From positions 186,001-250,000 of the forward strand of contig JAMDHS010000021.1 of the NCBI GenBank assembly GCA_029717555.1: a stretch of DNA of 64,000 bases, read 5' to 3'. Every line of letters begins with the position of its first letter. Within the stretch, counting starts at the first letter, position 1. A program made the translations under genes and the position numbers. This DNA is from Peribolospora baueri. Its lineage: Eukaryota > Basidiomycota > Peribolosporomycetes > Peribolosporales > Peribolosporaceae. Under the pieces are notes generated by a model. That model worked only from the letters and a program-made list of their open reading frames with translations. It had not been told where the DNA came from and ran no database searches. This document shows positions 37,470 through 47,987 of this stretch, piece after piece.

Positions 37470-39199
37470 TCACCGTCCCGCAGGCACGCCAAGACGGAGA
37501 GGCTCGGCGATCAAGCCTTGAACTTCTTGGACGAGCGCGCAGACGTCGTTGGCGGGTCCGGCGTGGGCGAGGATGGCGTCGAGTGGGGTCGTCGTGGTCG
37601 CCGTGGAGGGGATGCGGAGCTTTTCGGGAAAGAAAGGGGAAGGGGTGCGGTTCGATTCGATTCACTTCGGCTCACTTCGGCTCGGTTCGGTTCGGTTCGG
37701 GCGCACGGGCGTTTTGAAGACTCGACTCGATTCGACTCACCTCGGCGTCCTTAAGCGCCTGAGAGGCGCTGTCGAAGCGGATCTTCAGAGTGGCCGTCGC
37801 GTCGTCATCATCGTCGTCGTTGTCGTCCTGGTCGGCGGCGGGCAGACGCCAGACGATAGTGAGCTCCTCCCTTCCCTTGGCGGAGACGCGGGCGAGGCCG
37901 AGGGAGAGCTTTAGACATTCCAGCTCGACGGTCCAGCGGTCTCTCTCCCTCTCCTCCCTCTCGCCTTTCCTCGACCTCCTCACCACCTCGGCTGCGAGCG
38001 CCTCGGCCGAGCTCCTCTGCGCGTTGAGCTTGTCGAGCCGTCTGCTCTGTTGTGCGAGCTCGCGTCTGAGGAGGGAGAGATCGGACTGGCGCGACACGAG
38101 TGAGGAATCGAGGGACTGTAGCTCGACGATCTGCTCGTCCAGCTTCGCCGTCGCCTCGTCCACCGTGAGGCGCTGCTGGGCCGGATGGAGGGCGCGCATG
38201 CGGCCGAGCTCGAGCTCCACGTCTTGGATGGACTGCAGGAGAAAGGCGGCTTCGGTGGTTTGGGAGGCGAGCGCCTCGTAGCCTACCGGGGGCCATTGGG
38301 AAGAGGCGAACGAAGAGGGGAACGGCTTCAGTTTAAGAAAGCGGAAGGGGAACAAGAAGAAGGGGCCGGCTGGGGAAGTGGCGCCGACTCACGAGGTCCG
38401 AGCTCGTCGGCCAATGCGCAGATCTGCCCCTTAAGGTCAGCGACAGTGGCCTTCTCCTGTTTGAGCTCGGCCTTCATGTCTTCTGCTTTTGCGTCTAGCG
38501 GCGAGGTGAACGGGAGACGGGAGAATGGAGAGCGGAAATGAGAGTCAGAAGACGAAAGGAAAGCTCCTATTCCCCAAACCGAAGCGAACCCATCCCGTTC
38601 CGTCCTGTCCTCCTCGTCCAATGCTGACATCACCCACCAAGCTCTGCCTGATCTTTGACGTGACGGATGCTGTCCTCATCGCTGATGTGTCGGAAGAAGC
38701 GCTCCTTCGTCTCTTGCTCTATGAACGTGAACTTTAGCTTTCGGAAGTGGTCCTGTAAGATGGCGACCGAGCGTGGCAAAAAAAAGGAGTGAGTTCTCCG
38801 TCGGCCACCAGGCAGCGTAGTGAGGCCAGCTCACCTTGAGCCATTCCGCTTCGGTTTCCTCGGCACCTGGGTTGGAGGCATCCCACACGATGGAGACGTC
38901 CCCGCCGGCTGAAACGTGGGTGTGGTCGTTGGTGTTGGAAAGGGCGTCCCTAGCCAGGAAGGCTTGCTTGAAGTCAAGGAGAGAGACGGGCGTGGTGGAG
39001 AGGGTCTTGATGGTCCTTCCATCGTGCAGAGCACACATGAGGCCCAAAGCGAAGGGAAGACGAAGGAAGCGGGGGAGCGGCGAAGTGAGTGGACTGGATC
39101 GCGCTGCGCATTCCGAGTGTTTGCTCACTTGTCGGCTTCGGACCTTATTTGGTCAAACCCTTGTTCCGTCGACGGCGACGTCAACGCAGTCGCCTCCAT
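37470..39199 (-). CDS. Sos7-like kinetochore coiled-coil protein
   Basis: Sos7/Kre28 partners the Spc7/KNL1 scaffold at the outer kinetochore. The start at 39199 gives MEATALTSPSTEQGFDQIRS. The next exon encodes TPVSLLDFKQAFLARDAL and a short acidic region ending WLK. Then a block with FRKLKFTFIEQETKERFFRH resembles the Sos7 N-terminal motif, followed by long coiled coils (QAELDAKAEDMKAELKQEKA, LRRELAQQSRRLDKLNAQRS). A C-terminal globular part has ELTIVWRLPAADQ and, after the last intron, LDAILAHAGPANDVCALVQE, ending at 37470. Five or six exons. The family call rests on one remembered block plus overall layout, so it is moderate. It could be another coiled-coil kinetochore or spindle protein. 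Confidence 0.55.
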
Positions 39200-39507
39200 T
39201 CCTTTATTTTATTCCCAAGTGCGCGTCGAGGCGGTGAGCGAGTCGATGGGCGGAGCGTGAGGGGGTCGAGCGACGACTGGTGCTGGTGCTGATTTAACCA
39301 GCCACGCCAATTTGGCGCGCAGGGACGCGTCGGCCGGCCGATTGCGAGTCACGTGCGCACAGAGCACAGCGCGCACACACTATCTAATCGGCGGGTGGAC
39401 GATTGCCGCCGCGGCGGTTATGGCAGATACGCGCAGAGCGCGCGCCGCGCCGCGAGGCGAATACGTACGTGAGCTCCTCTCGCTATGATCGCCCTCCTGT
39501 CAAATAG

Positions 39508-39515
39508 TATAAAAG
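39508..39515 (+). promoter_or_regulatory. TATA box (TATAAAAG)
   Basis: This clear TATAAAAG lies 309 bp upstream of the Sos7-like start and points to the + strand, into the unassigned 39.5-41.5 kb interval. It is followed about 30 bp later by a CA-rich stretch (CATCAACACAATCC) that looks like a start-site region. Strong TATA boxes were not seen before other genes here. Confidence 0.5.
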
Positions 39516-39539
39516 GACAACCTCCGAGTCCCCTGGAGG

Positions 39540-40220
39540 AGGATAATCACCTTCTATCATCAACACAATCCAAACCTTGGCATAGCTTCCAGCTTGTCTT
39601 GTAGCTTCCAGCTGCGATCGGGCTTCTGCCCTCGGCCTCGTGCCACTCCCCTGCGCTCGTCGGCCGATCGACCCCGTCCGCTTCCTTCCTTCCTTTCTTT
39701 TTACCCTCATCTTGCACGCTGTCTATTTCATTCGCTGTTCCCGTGTAAAGGACGGGGCCGGTCCCTTCGACAAGCTCGCCCGCTCTTCGTCGCCCTGTGG
39801 CGATTCAGAAGCGGTAAGAGCCATCGTTCTTTCCTTTGCCCAGCAAAACTGAGCGGGGCACAACCGATTCGCATCATATTAACGACGACCCCGCATCGCC
39901 TCGTGGAATCTTTACCTTCCAGCTTCCGACGGGCCCCACCATCGCTAGCAGTGCCGACAAGACCCCCTCACAACTCACCCACATCCTCTACCACTACTCC
40001 ACACTGGTGCGATATCTTACCCAAGATAGAGAACGGTCTGACTTCTCATTCCAAGGTGATGAAGGACCAGCAGACTTTTGGCTTTACTCACCTGCTGCCC
40101 TTCTATAGCCTGATTTCTGACCTTGAACTTTTGATCTATAACTCTGCGTTTGATTTCAGACTATTCCCCCCCTCCTGCCAAAAGGAAGCGAGGACCGGAG
40201 GCCAACATCACATCACATCA
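39540..40220 (+). other. Possible transcribed unit of unknown function
   Basis: Downstream of the TATA box there are coding-like pieces in different frames. One at 39900-40055 includes GIFTFQLPTGPTIASSADKT and HILYHYSTLVRYLTQDRERS. A second, after an acceptor-like CAG at about 40160, reads DYSPPPAKRKRGPEAN, a basic nuclear-signal-like motif. A 768-nt open frame (39594-40361) has no ATG until late. I cannot fix a start or a family. It may be a decayed gene or a non-coding RNA that runs into the inverted repeat at 40221. Confidence 0.3.
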
Positions 40221-40635
40221 CTCTGGGTGGGCGCGCCGCCCAGCTCTCGAAACCGGCCCACTTTAGTGGTCTTCAAAGAGCTGGTGTGTCTCGCCTTTGT
40301 GGCTTGGGGAGGTTCGGGAGGGGCGCGACGGCGAGTACGTTGCGCACTTTACGCCGGATGACGTAGCCAAGCTGCCTATGGGGGCGTCGGACGCCCAAGG
40401 GCTACCCGCTCGAATCTAACAGGCACATACTCCTGTCCGATTCGTGCGATGTGGAGCCCTTGGGCGTCCGACGCCCCCATAGGCAGCTTAGCGACGTCGT
40501 CCGGGGTGAAGTGCGCGACGAACTCGCCGTCGCGCCCCTCGCGGACCTCACCAAGCCACAGGGGTGTCACCCCCAGCTCCTGAAAGACCACTAAAGTGGC
40601 CGGTTTCGAGAGCTGGGCTGCGTGCGCACCCAGAG
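40221..40635. repeat. Diverged inverted duplication, arms about 182 bp, spacer about 52 bp
   Basis: The left arm, 40221-40402, is the reverse complement of the right arm, 40455-40635, at roughly 85% identity by eye, with several uninterrupted matches over 20 bp (for example through CCGACGCCCCCATAGGCAGC near 40469-40488). The right arm lies inside the minus-strand frame 40376-40825. The left arm is the same coding segment pointing the other way, with the frame no longer kept, so it looks like a decayed partial copy. RNA from either strand could fold into a long imperfect hairpin. Confidence 0.8.
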
Positions 40636-40825
40636 CCCGGACCCAAACGAGGCAGGCAGTCCTCCACGTCTCGGGGATGGTTCCCTCCGAGTAGTTAAAG
40701 AAAGGCATGGCTCTGGTCCGGGTTGGGGCAGCAAGAAGCTGCAACACGCGTTCAGACTCGCCCTTCTGAGAGGAACTTCCCGTTTCCAGGATTTGCTCCT
40801 CTCCGGAGCTGTCGAAATCGGACAT
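40376..40825 (-). CDS. Hypothetical protein, 149 residues, unrecognised
   Basis: The open frame begins with a true ATG at 40825 and reads MSDFDSSGEEQILETGSSSQ, an acidic/Ser start, then PETWRTACLVWVRALGAHAA, SKPATLVVFQELGVTPLWLG and AHFTPDDVAKLPMGASDAQG. Aromatic and hydrophobic spacing looks protein-like rather than random. No family is recognised. Only the middle part is duplicated in the inverted left arm, and the last ~25 residues come from the spacer and left arm itself, so the present C-terminus may be a by-product of the inverted duplication. It could be a pseudogene fragment or an orphan gene. Confidence 0.35.
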   Translation of the reverse strand: MSDFDSSGEEQILETGSSSQKGESERVLQLLAAPTRTRAMPFFNYSEGTIPETWRTACLVWVRALGAHAAQLSKPATLVVFQELGVTPLWLGEVREGRDGEFVAHFTPDDVAKLPMGASDAQGLHIARIGQEYVPVRFERVALGRPTPP

Positions 40826-41493
40826 CAGGTTGCTCGGAGAGGAGCACGGTTACCCTTCGTCATCATCGCTCGCGGAGCAGAAGCACTACGAAGCGGCCGT
40901 CAATGCTGTTACCGACACCGACGTGTTGGACGACGAGTCGCCCTCTCCTTCTTGGTCAGCGCAAGCCGGTATGGCGGATGTCCGCTCGGCCGACTCGATC
41001 GTCACCGCTGGCGCCGCCTTTGACGCCGGCGTCTATGCGATAGGACCGGCGCTCCTCGATTCCCCTCGAATACCCTTTGGTGGGCTTTGTTTCGACGTCT
41101 CTCATGTATCAACGTCTCTCGTCTATCTTAATGTCTGTTGCTACCGTTCTCCTTTCCATGCCCTCATCTCTTATGCCTCCAAACGTGGCATGCATCGATG
41201 TCAGCGTCTGCTCTACATTGTATTTTCATATCATCCATCCCATCTCCTATCTTCATCGCTCGCTTCTTCCTTCACTGTACGAAATATCCTCGGTACGAAT
41301 TGCACAAGTCTCGTCTACATCTACCCGGCACACAGAATCTTCAACACACGTCGGAAGCCAAATCAGATCTCGGGCTCTACGACGACCCTCAAACGGACCC
41401 GAGCGCCCAGGGGTCGAATGTGTGCGTTGACTGCGTGCGAACGGCGGAGAGAAGGTCGTCAAAGAGAGGGAAGGAAGGAATTAGCTTCTTCTG
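40826..41493. other. Unassigned interval upstream of the orphan frame
   Basis: The 668-bp gap runs to the bL9m stop. A + strand frame runs from 40830 to about 41130 (DTDVLDDESPSPSWSAQAGM and later PALLDSPRIPFGGLCFDVSH) without a usable ATG at its head. The rest is CT-rich. No gene is supported. Confidence 0.35.
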
Positions 41494-42519
41494 TCAGCGG
41501 TGTACTTGCGCATGAGAAAGAAAACGAGAAGGAGGAGAGAAGAGGAACGGGAGAAGAAGAAGAGGCAGGCAGAGACGAAGGACACCAAAGCAGAAGCAAG
41601 GGCAGGAGCAGTTCTCACCCAGATATTCTCCGGTTCTCTTAATCCTGCCCCGCTCGAGAGCGCTCTTCGTCCCTGCCGCCCCGTCCAAGAGCTCGTATTC
41701 CACCACGGCAGCGCGGCCGGCCGGGACGGCAGCCGCGCCAGCGCCAGTACCTTCCTCGACGCCGTGCTCGGTCCGCAAAACGTCCAAGACGTCGGCGAGC
41801 GTCACCGACCCGTGCAGCGTCCTTCCCGTCGTCATCGCCGCCGGTTCGGTTTGAGCATGAGAAACGCGTCGGCGGAGGACGAGAGGGGGAAGGGACTCTA
41901 GGAGGGTTTGGAGGGCAAGCGGGTCTTGCGTGCTAGGCTCGGGTCGAGATTGTGGGGACGCAGGGGTGGAGCCGGGGTCGGAAGAAGAGGCGAGGGCATC
42001 GCCGAACGGATCGGTGGCAGAGGAAGGGGAGAGGTAAGAGGCCTTGAAGGTTGGGTAGAGGTCGTTTCGCATCCTCCCTGGGGAGACTTGTTGCGTCGTG
42101 CCTGGAGGGACGTTACAAGTGCAGGCCGCACGTAAGGAGAAGATCCACGTCTCGATTCGCGGCCGAACGCCCCATCCGCCTGACGAAAGCATCAACGCGC
42201 GCGCAACGCACCCTTACGACCGAGGCCAGGGACGTCCTCAAGGAGCCGGACGGGGATGACCTTCTTGCTCATAAGCCGCCGCTGCACAAGCGGTGGTGAG
42301 AGTAGGTCAGCGCAAGAGGGCGGTGAAAGGAAACGACAAGAGAGTAAGTTGATGGGGGGACGCTGATTAGGAACCCGACCGGCTGGCCGCGTATGAGGCT
42401 TCTCCGTCCACCTGAGCCAAACTCACCTGCGCCATAGAGGCCAGGACACTTGCTGGAGAGGAGAATGTTCGCAATACGCTCCTTGTCAGCGGTCTCTGGA
42501 AGGCATTCATCGTCGTCAT
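41494..42519 (-). CDS. Mitochondrial large-subunit ribosomal protein bL9m
   Basis: Predicted exons are 42519-42427, 42281-42212, 42101-41619 and 41504-41494. Exon 1 is a clear mitochondrial presequence (MTTMNAFQRPLTRSVLRTFS then SPASVLASMAQ). Exon 2 gives RRLMSKKVIPVRLLEDVPGL and GRK, the bL9 N-terminal block. Exon 3 opens GTTQQVSPGRMRNDLYPTFK, equivalent to the bacterial VxPGYxRNxLxPxxxA motif, and ends GRIKRTGEYL. The last coding exon has only 11 nt and gives VHR and the stop. The middle of exon 3 is a long linker (DPFGDALASSSDPGSTPASP). The bL9 family bridges the ribosome near uL1. The first start is chosen because it alone gives an in-frame presequence across the intron. Confidence 0.85.
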
Positions 42520-42958
42520 GGTCGTCGGGGATGAGCTGAACGGCCTGTGGAACGCTCCTCAGACCCGTTCTTCTCAAAGGCATCTCATTTTGTTTGTGGC
42601 ACGTGACATTACAAACCGTTCTTGAGTTTGAAAGCTCGTAAAGGGCATCATTAGAAAAGATTGTCCCCGTCCCTCCTTTCGTCCTCTCTGGAAGCGGTGC
42701 AAGTAATACTTCGACTACAATGGGAACGGGTATGGATTCTGTCATATCACGAATAGACAGCATTTAGTTATGAAGAGGGAGCAAACGGAATGACTGCCTG
42801 CAGCGCCAGGTGGAAGATGGAGGACGGAAGAACCCTGGGGAGTTCGAGAGAGGGTACGAGGGCGGAAGGTGGATTTGCCAAACAGATAAGGGAAGGTAGT
42901 ACCGCCTGCCTCTCAGGCAGCGAGCCAACAATCGAGCACGAAGCTCCGCGAAAAGAAC
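42520..42958. promoter_or_regulatory. bL9m promoter and seipin 3' region
   Basis: The gap of 439 bp lies between tandem minus-strand genes. GGCACGTGACA, with its CACGTG core at 42600-42605, is 81 bp upstream of the bL9m start. An upstream minus-strand frame (42763-42269) overlaps bL9m exon 1 but is out of frame with it and lacks recognisable features. Confidence 0.5.
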
Positions 42959-45400
42959 CTAGGCGTCCGCCTCCTCTGTCTCCGCGCCCGTAGTATCCGT
43001 CGTCGTCCCGCTCTCGCGCAGCGCACCTGCCTCACCCTCTTCCTCGGCGCTACTGCTCGGGCTCGCTTCTTCGCCTTCGCTTGCCGTTCGCCCTGTTCTC
43101 TCCTCGATTCGCTCAGTCTCGCCCTCAGTTGCCTCTTCCGGCGCGAAGCGATCTTGCTCTTCACCGCGGGGCTCCTCGGGAAGGAGAGAGGGAGACCCGG
43201 ACGCGGAGGAACTGGGCTCGTCCACCTCTGGTATCGAAGCGATCCGAGGTTGCAAGCCGCGGGGTATGTGACCGGCCGGCGGCGAAGTGAACGAGGGAGT
43301 CGAAGAAGACGGCGCTGTGGCGGATGAGGAAGAAGAGCTTGTCGTGGCTGTGGAAGGTACCGAAGGGCCGAAGCTCCCTCTCCCGCCGCCGATAGGCCCA
43401 GTCGCAGCCCCGGACGTCTCCGAGCCACCCACGGTGCTGGGCGGTCCGCCTGAAGACTCTCGGCGCTCACGCTGCTTTGCAATTGCCCATCGAACCCTCT
43501 CCGCCTCCGCCTCTCTAGCGCGCTCCAGCTCGCTAACGGCGGTACGACTGCCACCAGAGGCCCCGGAAGCGAGCCTGGCGCGTTCAAAAGCGGACCGTCG
43601 GGCTCCCTCCTCCTCGCCCGCCTCCGTGGGTTCGTCTTCCCACTCCCAACCTTCATCTTCCCCTGTGGGGATGCCAGGACTGAGGGCGGCGAGACGTTCG
43701 ACCCTGTACTGCTCTTCCTCCTCTTCCTCGCGATCCCGACCGAGTAGACGCACGCTCTCGTCCACACCCCCCATCCTCCTACCAGCTCGGCGGTCACGCT
43801 CTCGCTCTCTCCTCCGCCTTTCCCGCCTCTCTTCACGGTCCACTTCCACCAACCTCCTCCTTCTCGCTTCCACGCCATGACGTCGATGGCGAAGTTGGCT
43901 AGAGAGGTCCTCTCCAACTTCCGCGCTTGCTGATCCCTTCTCTGTCTCCTCGCTCTCCTCCTCTCCTTCTTCTGCACCAGTATCCTCCGTAGCCAAGAGA
44001 GGGGGTTTGTCCCGGAAGAAGGGTGACGGGGGGCGAGAGGAGGAGGCCCGGAAGTAGGTGATGAGACCCCAGATGAGCAGCGCCGAAATGAGCTCGCCGA
44101 GGAAGAAGAGGTAGGTAAATAGCAGGAAAGAGATGAGCGGGTGGTGGACGAGGAGGTACCTGTAGGACAGCATACAGTCGAAATGCGGAGTTTGTGAGCC
44201 ACCAAGAGAAAACATACGCTGTGGATGTGCAAGAAAACCCCATTTTCGTACCTTACGCCTCCGAAATCAGCGTCGAACCTCAGCCAGCTCTCGAACACCT
44301 GCAGCTCGCCTCTGCTGCTCCCCACACATCTCGACCCGACCGGCCCTGTGATACCCATTGCAGCTCCGGTGGCCCAGAAGGACGCCTGATCGTGCCGACC
44401 AACTTGCACTCTGCCATGCGTCACTTTCGATGCCATCGAGAGAGACCGATCCAGAGGTCTCGTGATGGGAAATGAGGGGTTCAGTAGGGCGCGAGAGAAG
44501 AGGGGGATAGAGAGAGTCTGAGCGGAGGGGTGATACCGCACTGGGGAACGGCGTTTGGATTTGGAAGAGGAAGTGAACGGACTTAGGTAAGGAGAGGGAG
44601 AGGAGAATGGGGAGAGGAAAGAGACGGCGGAGGAGAGGAGACGGATGGGCGGGGAGCTGTAGGCCATGATAGCCTGCGAGGAAGAACAGGCGCGTAAGCA
44701 ATCGCCAAGACAACCCGGCTTCGGATAGTGGAAAGGCAAACCAAGCGATATTCACCGGTCGACTGGCTGCGAGGACCGTCTCATTACTTGCAGATCGCAA
44801 GTCGATCAGCACCATGAAGTTGCCTGCGGGCATAACGGGAGTCAGCGCTAGAGCTTAGAGAAAAAGCAGTACCATTCGGGCAAGATCCGGAAGACTCACC
44901 AAGATCTACATTAGCCGGAGATGGTGGAACGCTGAGTTCGAGCGTAACATCGTACTCCACATCGGGAGCGAAAAAGTCATCTTCGGCACTGGGCAGCGCG
45001 AAGTCTGCGAAAGGTGGTTGTGAGAAGCTTGGAAGGCGTGAGGATAAGCGAGAAAGGTTGAACAAGAGACAGGTGAGCATCAGCATGGCTCTGCGCGGAT
45101 GCAGTACACTGCATTCCCTTCTCACCCATATTGCAAGAAAACCTCCACGCCCTTTGATCCCTCAGGGACGTAGCTGGCGTAAAATGCGGCATACGCGACT
45201 ATGCTGAGCGCGCAGCTCGCACCGAGAACCAGGGAGGCAAGGACGAGAGCAACAAGGGCCTTGTGTGTTTTTGGAGATGAGGCCGTGTCGCGTGCCAGTC
45301 CGAACATTTGACGTGCGGTGGAAAAGAGCGAGGAGAAGGGGGAGAGGAGGTGGTCGACGACGGACGGGAGCGAGACGGGCCGGGCGCCGAGGTCGGCCAT
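42959..45400 (-). CDS. SEI1: Seipin, ER lipid-droplet assembly protein
   Basis: Seipin oligomers at ER-lipid droplet contacts organise droplet formation. The start at 45400 reads MADLGARPVSLPSVVDHLLS, followed by membrane segment 1 (KALVALVLASLVLGASCALS). The lumenal domain has AAFYASYVPEGSKGVEVFLQ, DVEYDVTLELSVPPSPAN, NFMVLIDLRSASNETVLAAS and, in the next exon, SSPPIRLLSSAVSFLSPFSS and RSLSMASKVTHGRVQVGRHD. Membrane segment 2 is LVHHPLISFLLFTYLFFLGE. The C-terminal cytosolic tail is very long, Glu/Ser/Arg-rich and disordered (about 43990 down to 42959), ending EEADA. Five or six exons. Topology and domain order match the fungal Sei1/human BSCL2 family. In oil-rich red yeasts this gene would be central to lipid storage (inference). 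Confidence 0.88.
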
Positions 45401-45834
45401 GGCGACAGAGAACACAGCTTCGGCCCTGCCGAGCCTTGGAGGTGCTGTGTAAAGACTTGTGTGCGTCTCTCGCTTTATATACGTCCGCTCCGATCGTCCG
45501 GACGGCAGTCGGTCGAGAAGGGAAGAGACAGGCTGGACGTCGGTGGGAGTCCCATCCCCCCTAATTCCCCCAATTCCTGGACGTTAGCACGTGACCGAGG
45601 TGACATCTTCGATCACTTTCGGTGTCGCACACCAGGTTCTTACATTTTTCCAGGTCTTTCCATTCGCCGCAATCTGGGTGCCTCACGCAACCCTCGGCAG
45701 CGGTCAAGCCAGCGAAGAAAAAGCAACGACGACGACGGCGACGACGACAACGACGACAACCTCCCCAATTTCTCGGCAGCATCTGCTCTTCCAATCCTTC
45801 ACACTCCCGTCACTTGCATACCACGGTCGATCTA
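45401..45834. promoter_or_regulatory. Shared divergent promoter of seipin and DSK2
   Basis: The 434-bp gap contains AGCACGTGACC, with its core at 45588-45593. A (ACG)n-rich stretch lies at 45726-45760 in the DSK2 leader. A TTTATATACG (45473-45482) could serve as a TATA-like element for the minus-strand gene. Confidence 0.5.
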
Positions 45835-47987
45835 ATGGCAGACAACACGACGTCTTCCGATGCCGCTTCGGCGCCGTCCAACGAGATTACCATCAACGTC
45901 AAGGGGCCGTCCGAGCTCAAGCTCTCTCTTACCATCGCCACCGACAAGACCGTCTTAGAGCTCAAACAAGCTATTGCTGAGAAAAGCGGTGTCGAGGCTA
46001 GCAGGTGAGCCAACAGATGGGATGTTGTATTTTGAGTATATGATGTAGTGAGGTGGGCAAAGATCGCGGAGGGTAACGGGTGCTTCGTTTGCTCAATACG
46101 TTCGTCTTTTGCCACATCCCTCTCCTTCGGTGGCCAATCCTTAACCCTGTGCTATCTTCTGCAGCCAACGACTTATCTACTCCGGCAAGGTCTTGAAAGA
46201 CGACGACCCACTTTCCCAGTACAAGATTGCCTCCGGACACACCCTTCACATGGTCAAGGGCGCCGCACGCTCCGGGGGCGGCGCTGCCTCTGCCTCCACT
46301 TCCTCTTCTGCCCCTGCTGCTTCCACAGGAACGGCGGGCCGGGCAAGTGAAGCTGCCGGAATCCCCTCCAGTTTTGGAGCCGGTCAGAACTGGAACAATA
46401 ACCCTCTCGCGCAGCTTAACTCTCATATGGGATTCGGCCTTGGCAACTTCAACCCTTTCACCGGTATGGGGCTCAACCCGAACGGTAAGCGGTCGATTTT
46501 ATTGCTAAGGAGCGAAGGGCGAAGGGGAATACCACACAGCAAGGGTTGTGTCAGCACTGTAGCTCATTTCATGCCACTCGTCCTTTTCGCTCTGCCTTAT
46601 TCTCTCAGACCCGAACATGGCCATGAATATGTTGTGAGTCGCTGTACACCTTGGTTTTGCTCACCTCTATGAAGTATATTTCTCTCATCTACTAAAGTTT
46701 CTTCTCGGGATGTATGCGTATTGCTGTGGAGCTGATCCTTGTCATTCATTTCGCCACTGTTCACCGTTCTGACGATCGTTTCTTCCCATTCTGTTAATAC
46801 CTGCCCTAAAAGCTCCAATCCGGAATTCCTGACACAGATGCGTAGCATGCTCGCAAATCCGATGGTAATTGACCAGGTGAGTTCAGAGGTTTATGCGTCG
46901 CGTCTTTGTAACAGGCAGACGTAACCGCGATATTCGCGCATGTGATCATGCTGACGTCCTTCCCTGATTTTGGTTCCAATCTCTGCGCCCAGATCATTGC
47001 CCTCAACCCGCAATTGCAAGCGATGGGCCCGCAAATCCGGGAAATGATGCGGAGCGAGCAGTTCAGGGAGTTCATGTGAGCGCCGACTTCCTCGCTCGAC
47101 TTGGTCTTCCTCCCAAAAATACTCCATTCGTCATGTCCGTGCTGATGATCATTTCGGCCTCTTTTGAAACATCATGACGTGCGAATGAGACAGCACCAAC
47201 CCGGAATCGATGCGCCGCATGATGGAGCTGCAGCGCACGATGGGCGGGGAGGGAGGTATGCAAGGCATGCAAGGCATGGGAGGCCTGGGGCCCATGGCCG
47301 GCCTCTTCGGCGCTCCCCCTCCATCCTTCAATGCTCCCGCCGGCGGTACTCCTGCTACGTCCGCTCCTTCCTCAACCACTCCCTCCTCTACTTCCCAGTC
47401 TCCTCAGTCCTCCACAAGCCAGTCTCACCAGGTACCGGCCTTCAACCCCTTCGCTCTTCTCGGAGCTATGGGTGCTCCTCCTGCTTCTTCCCCTGGCGGT
47501 ACTGCTGGCGCAGAAGGCACAGGCGGTGCGGCAGGCGCAGGAGGCGGAGCGCCGACGAATCCATTCGGGATGAACCCAGAGTTGATGCAGCAGTTGTTGG
47601 GTGGCATGGGACCGTTTGGAGGAGGCTTGGGTGGCGGGCCATTCGGAGGTGCGGGCACTCCCGCGCAGCCGCAAGATTCGCGAAGTCCCGAGGAGAGGTA
47701 CCAGGTGAGCGCCTAGCATGTTGGTACTGTGGCCGAGCCGAGTCTGTCGCGTTCCGCGCTCGTGATCCGGTTGGCCCGTATCATAGTTATTTGCTTCGAG
47801 GTGCGTTCGTTTGATAGCTGAATTACCCTCTCCTCACCACCTCCCCTTCCATACACAGACTCAACTCCAGCAGCTCTCGGACATGGGCTTCACGGACGCG
47901 TCGGAAAACGTGCGCGCTTTGATTGCCAGCGGCGGAAATGTCAACGGAGCGGTGGAGTACATTCTCGGGCGGAGGGCGGGCATGTGA
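45835..47987 (+). CDS. DSK2: Ubiquilin/Dsk2 proteasome shuttle factor
   Basis: It carries polyubiquitinated proteins to the proteasome. The ATG at 45835 opens [20 protein letters not shown], then the ubiquitin-like domain ([37 protein letters not shown], after an intron [20 protein letters not shown] and [12 protein letters not shown]). A Ser/Ala linker and Sti1-type repeats follow: [60 protein letters not shown]. Then come Met/Gly-rich sequence ([20 protein letters not shown]), a Ser/Pro linker and [20 protein letters not shown]. The final exon is a UBA domain: [20 protein letters not shown] and [14 protein letters not shown]. The MGF loop is intact. About eight exons. The stop is at 47985-47987. 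The domain order is complete. Confidence 0.95.

Noticed and set aside
37660-37740. GGTTCGGTTCGG and CGACTCGATTCGACTC repeats, looked like a possible array
   Set aside because: This is a short imperfect microsatellite in the last intron of the Sos7-like gene, with no spacer-repeat pattern.
39594-40361. 255-codon + strand open frame
   Set aside because: It lacks an ATG for most of its length and shifts between unrelated compositions. It crosses into the decayed left arm of the inverted duplication, so it is not a credible single-exon gene.
42913-44739. 608-codon minus-strand frame over the seipin gene
   Set aside because: Only part of it is a true seipin exon. The rest is the wrong frame relative to the membrane segment and tail recovered by splicing.
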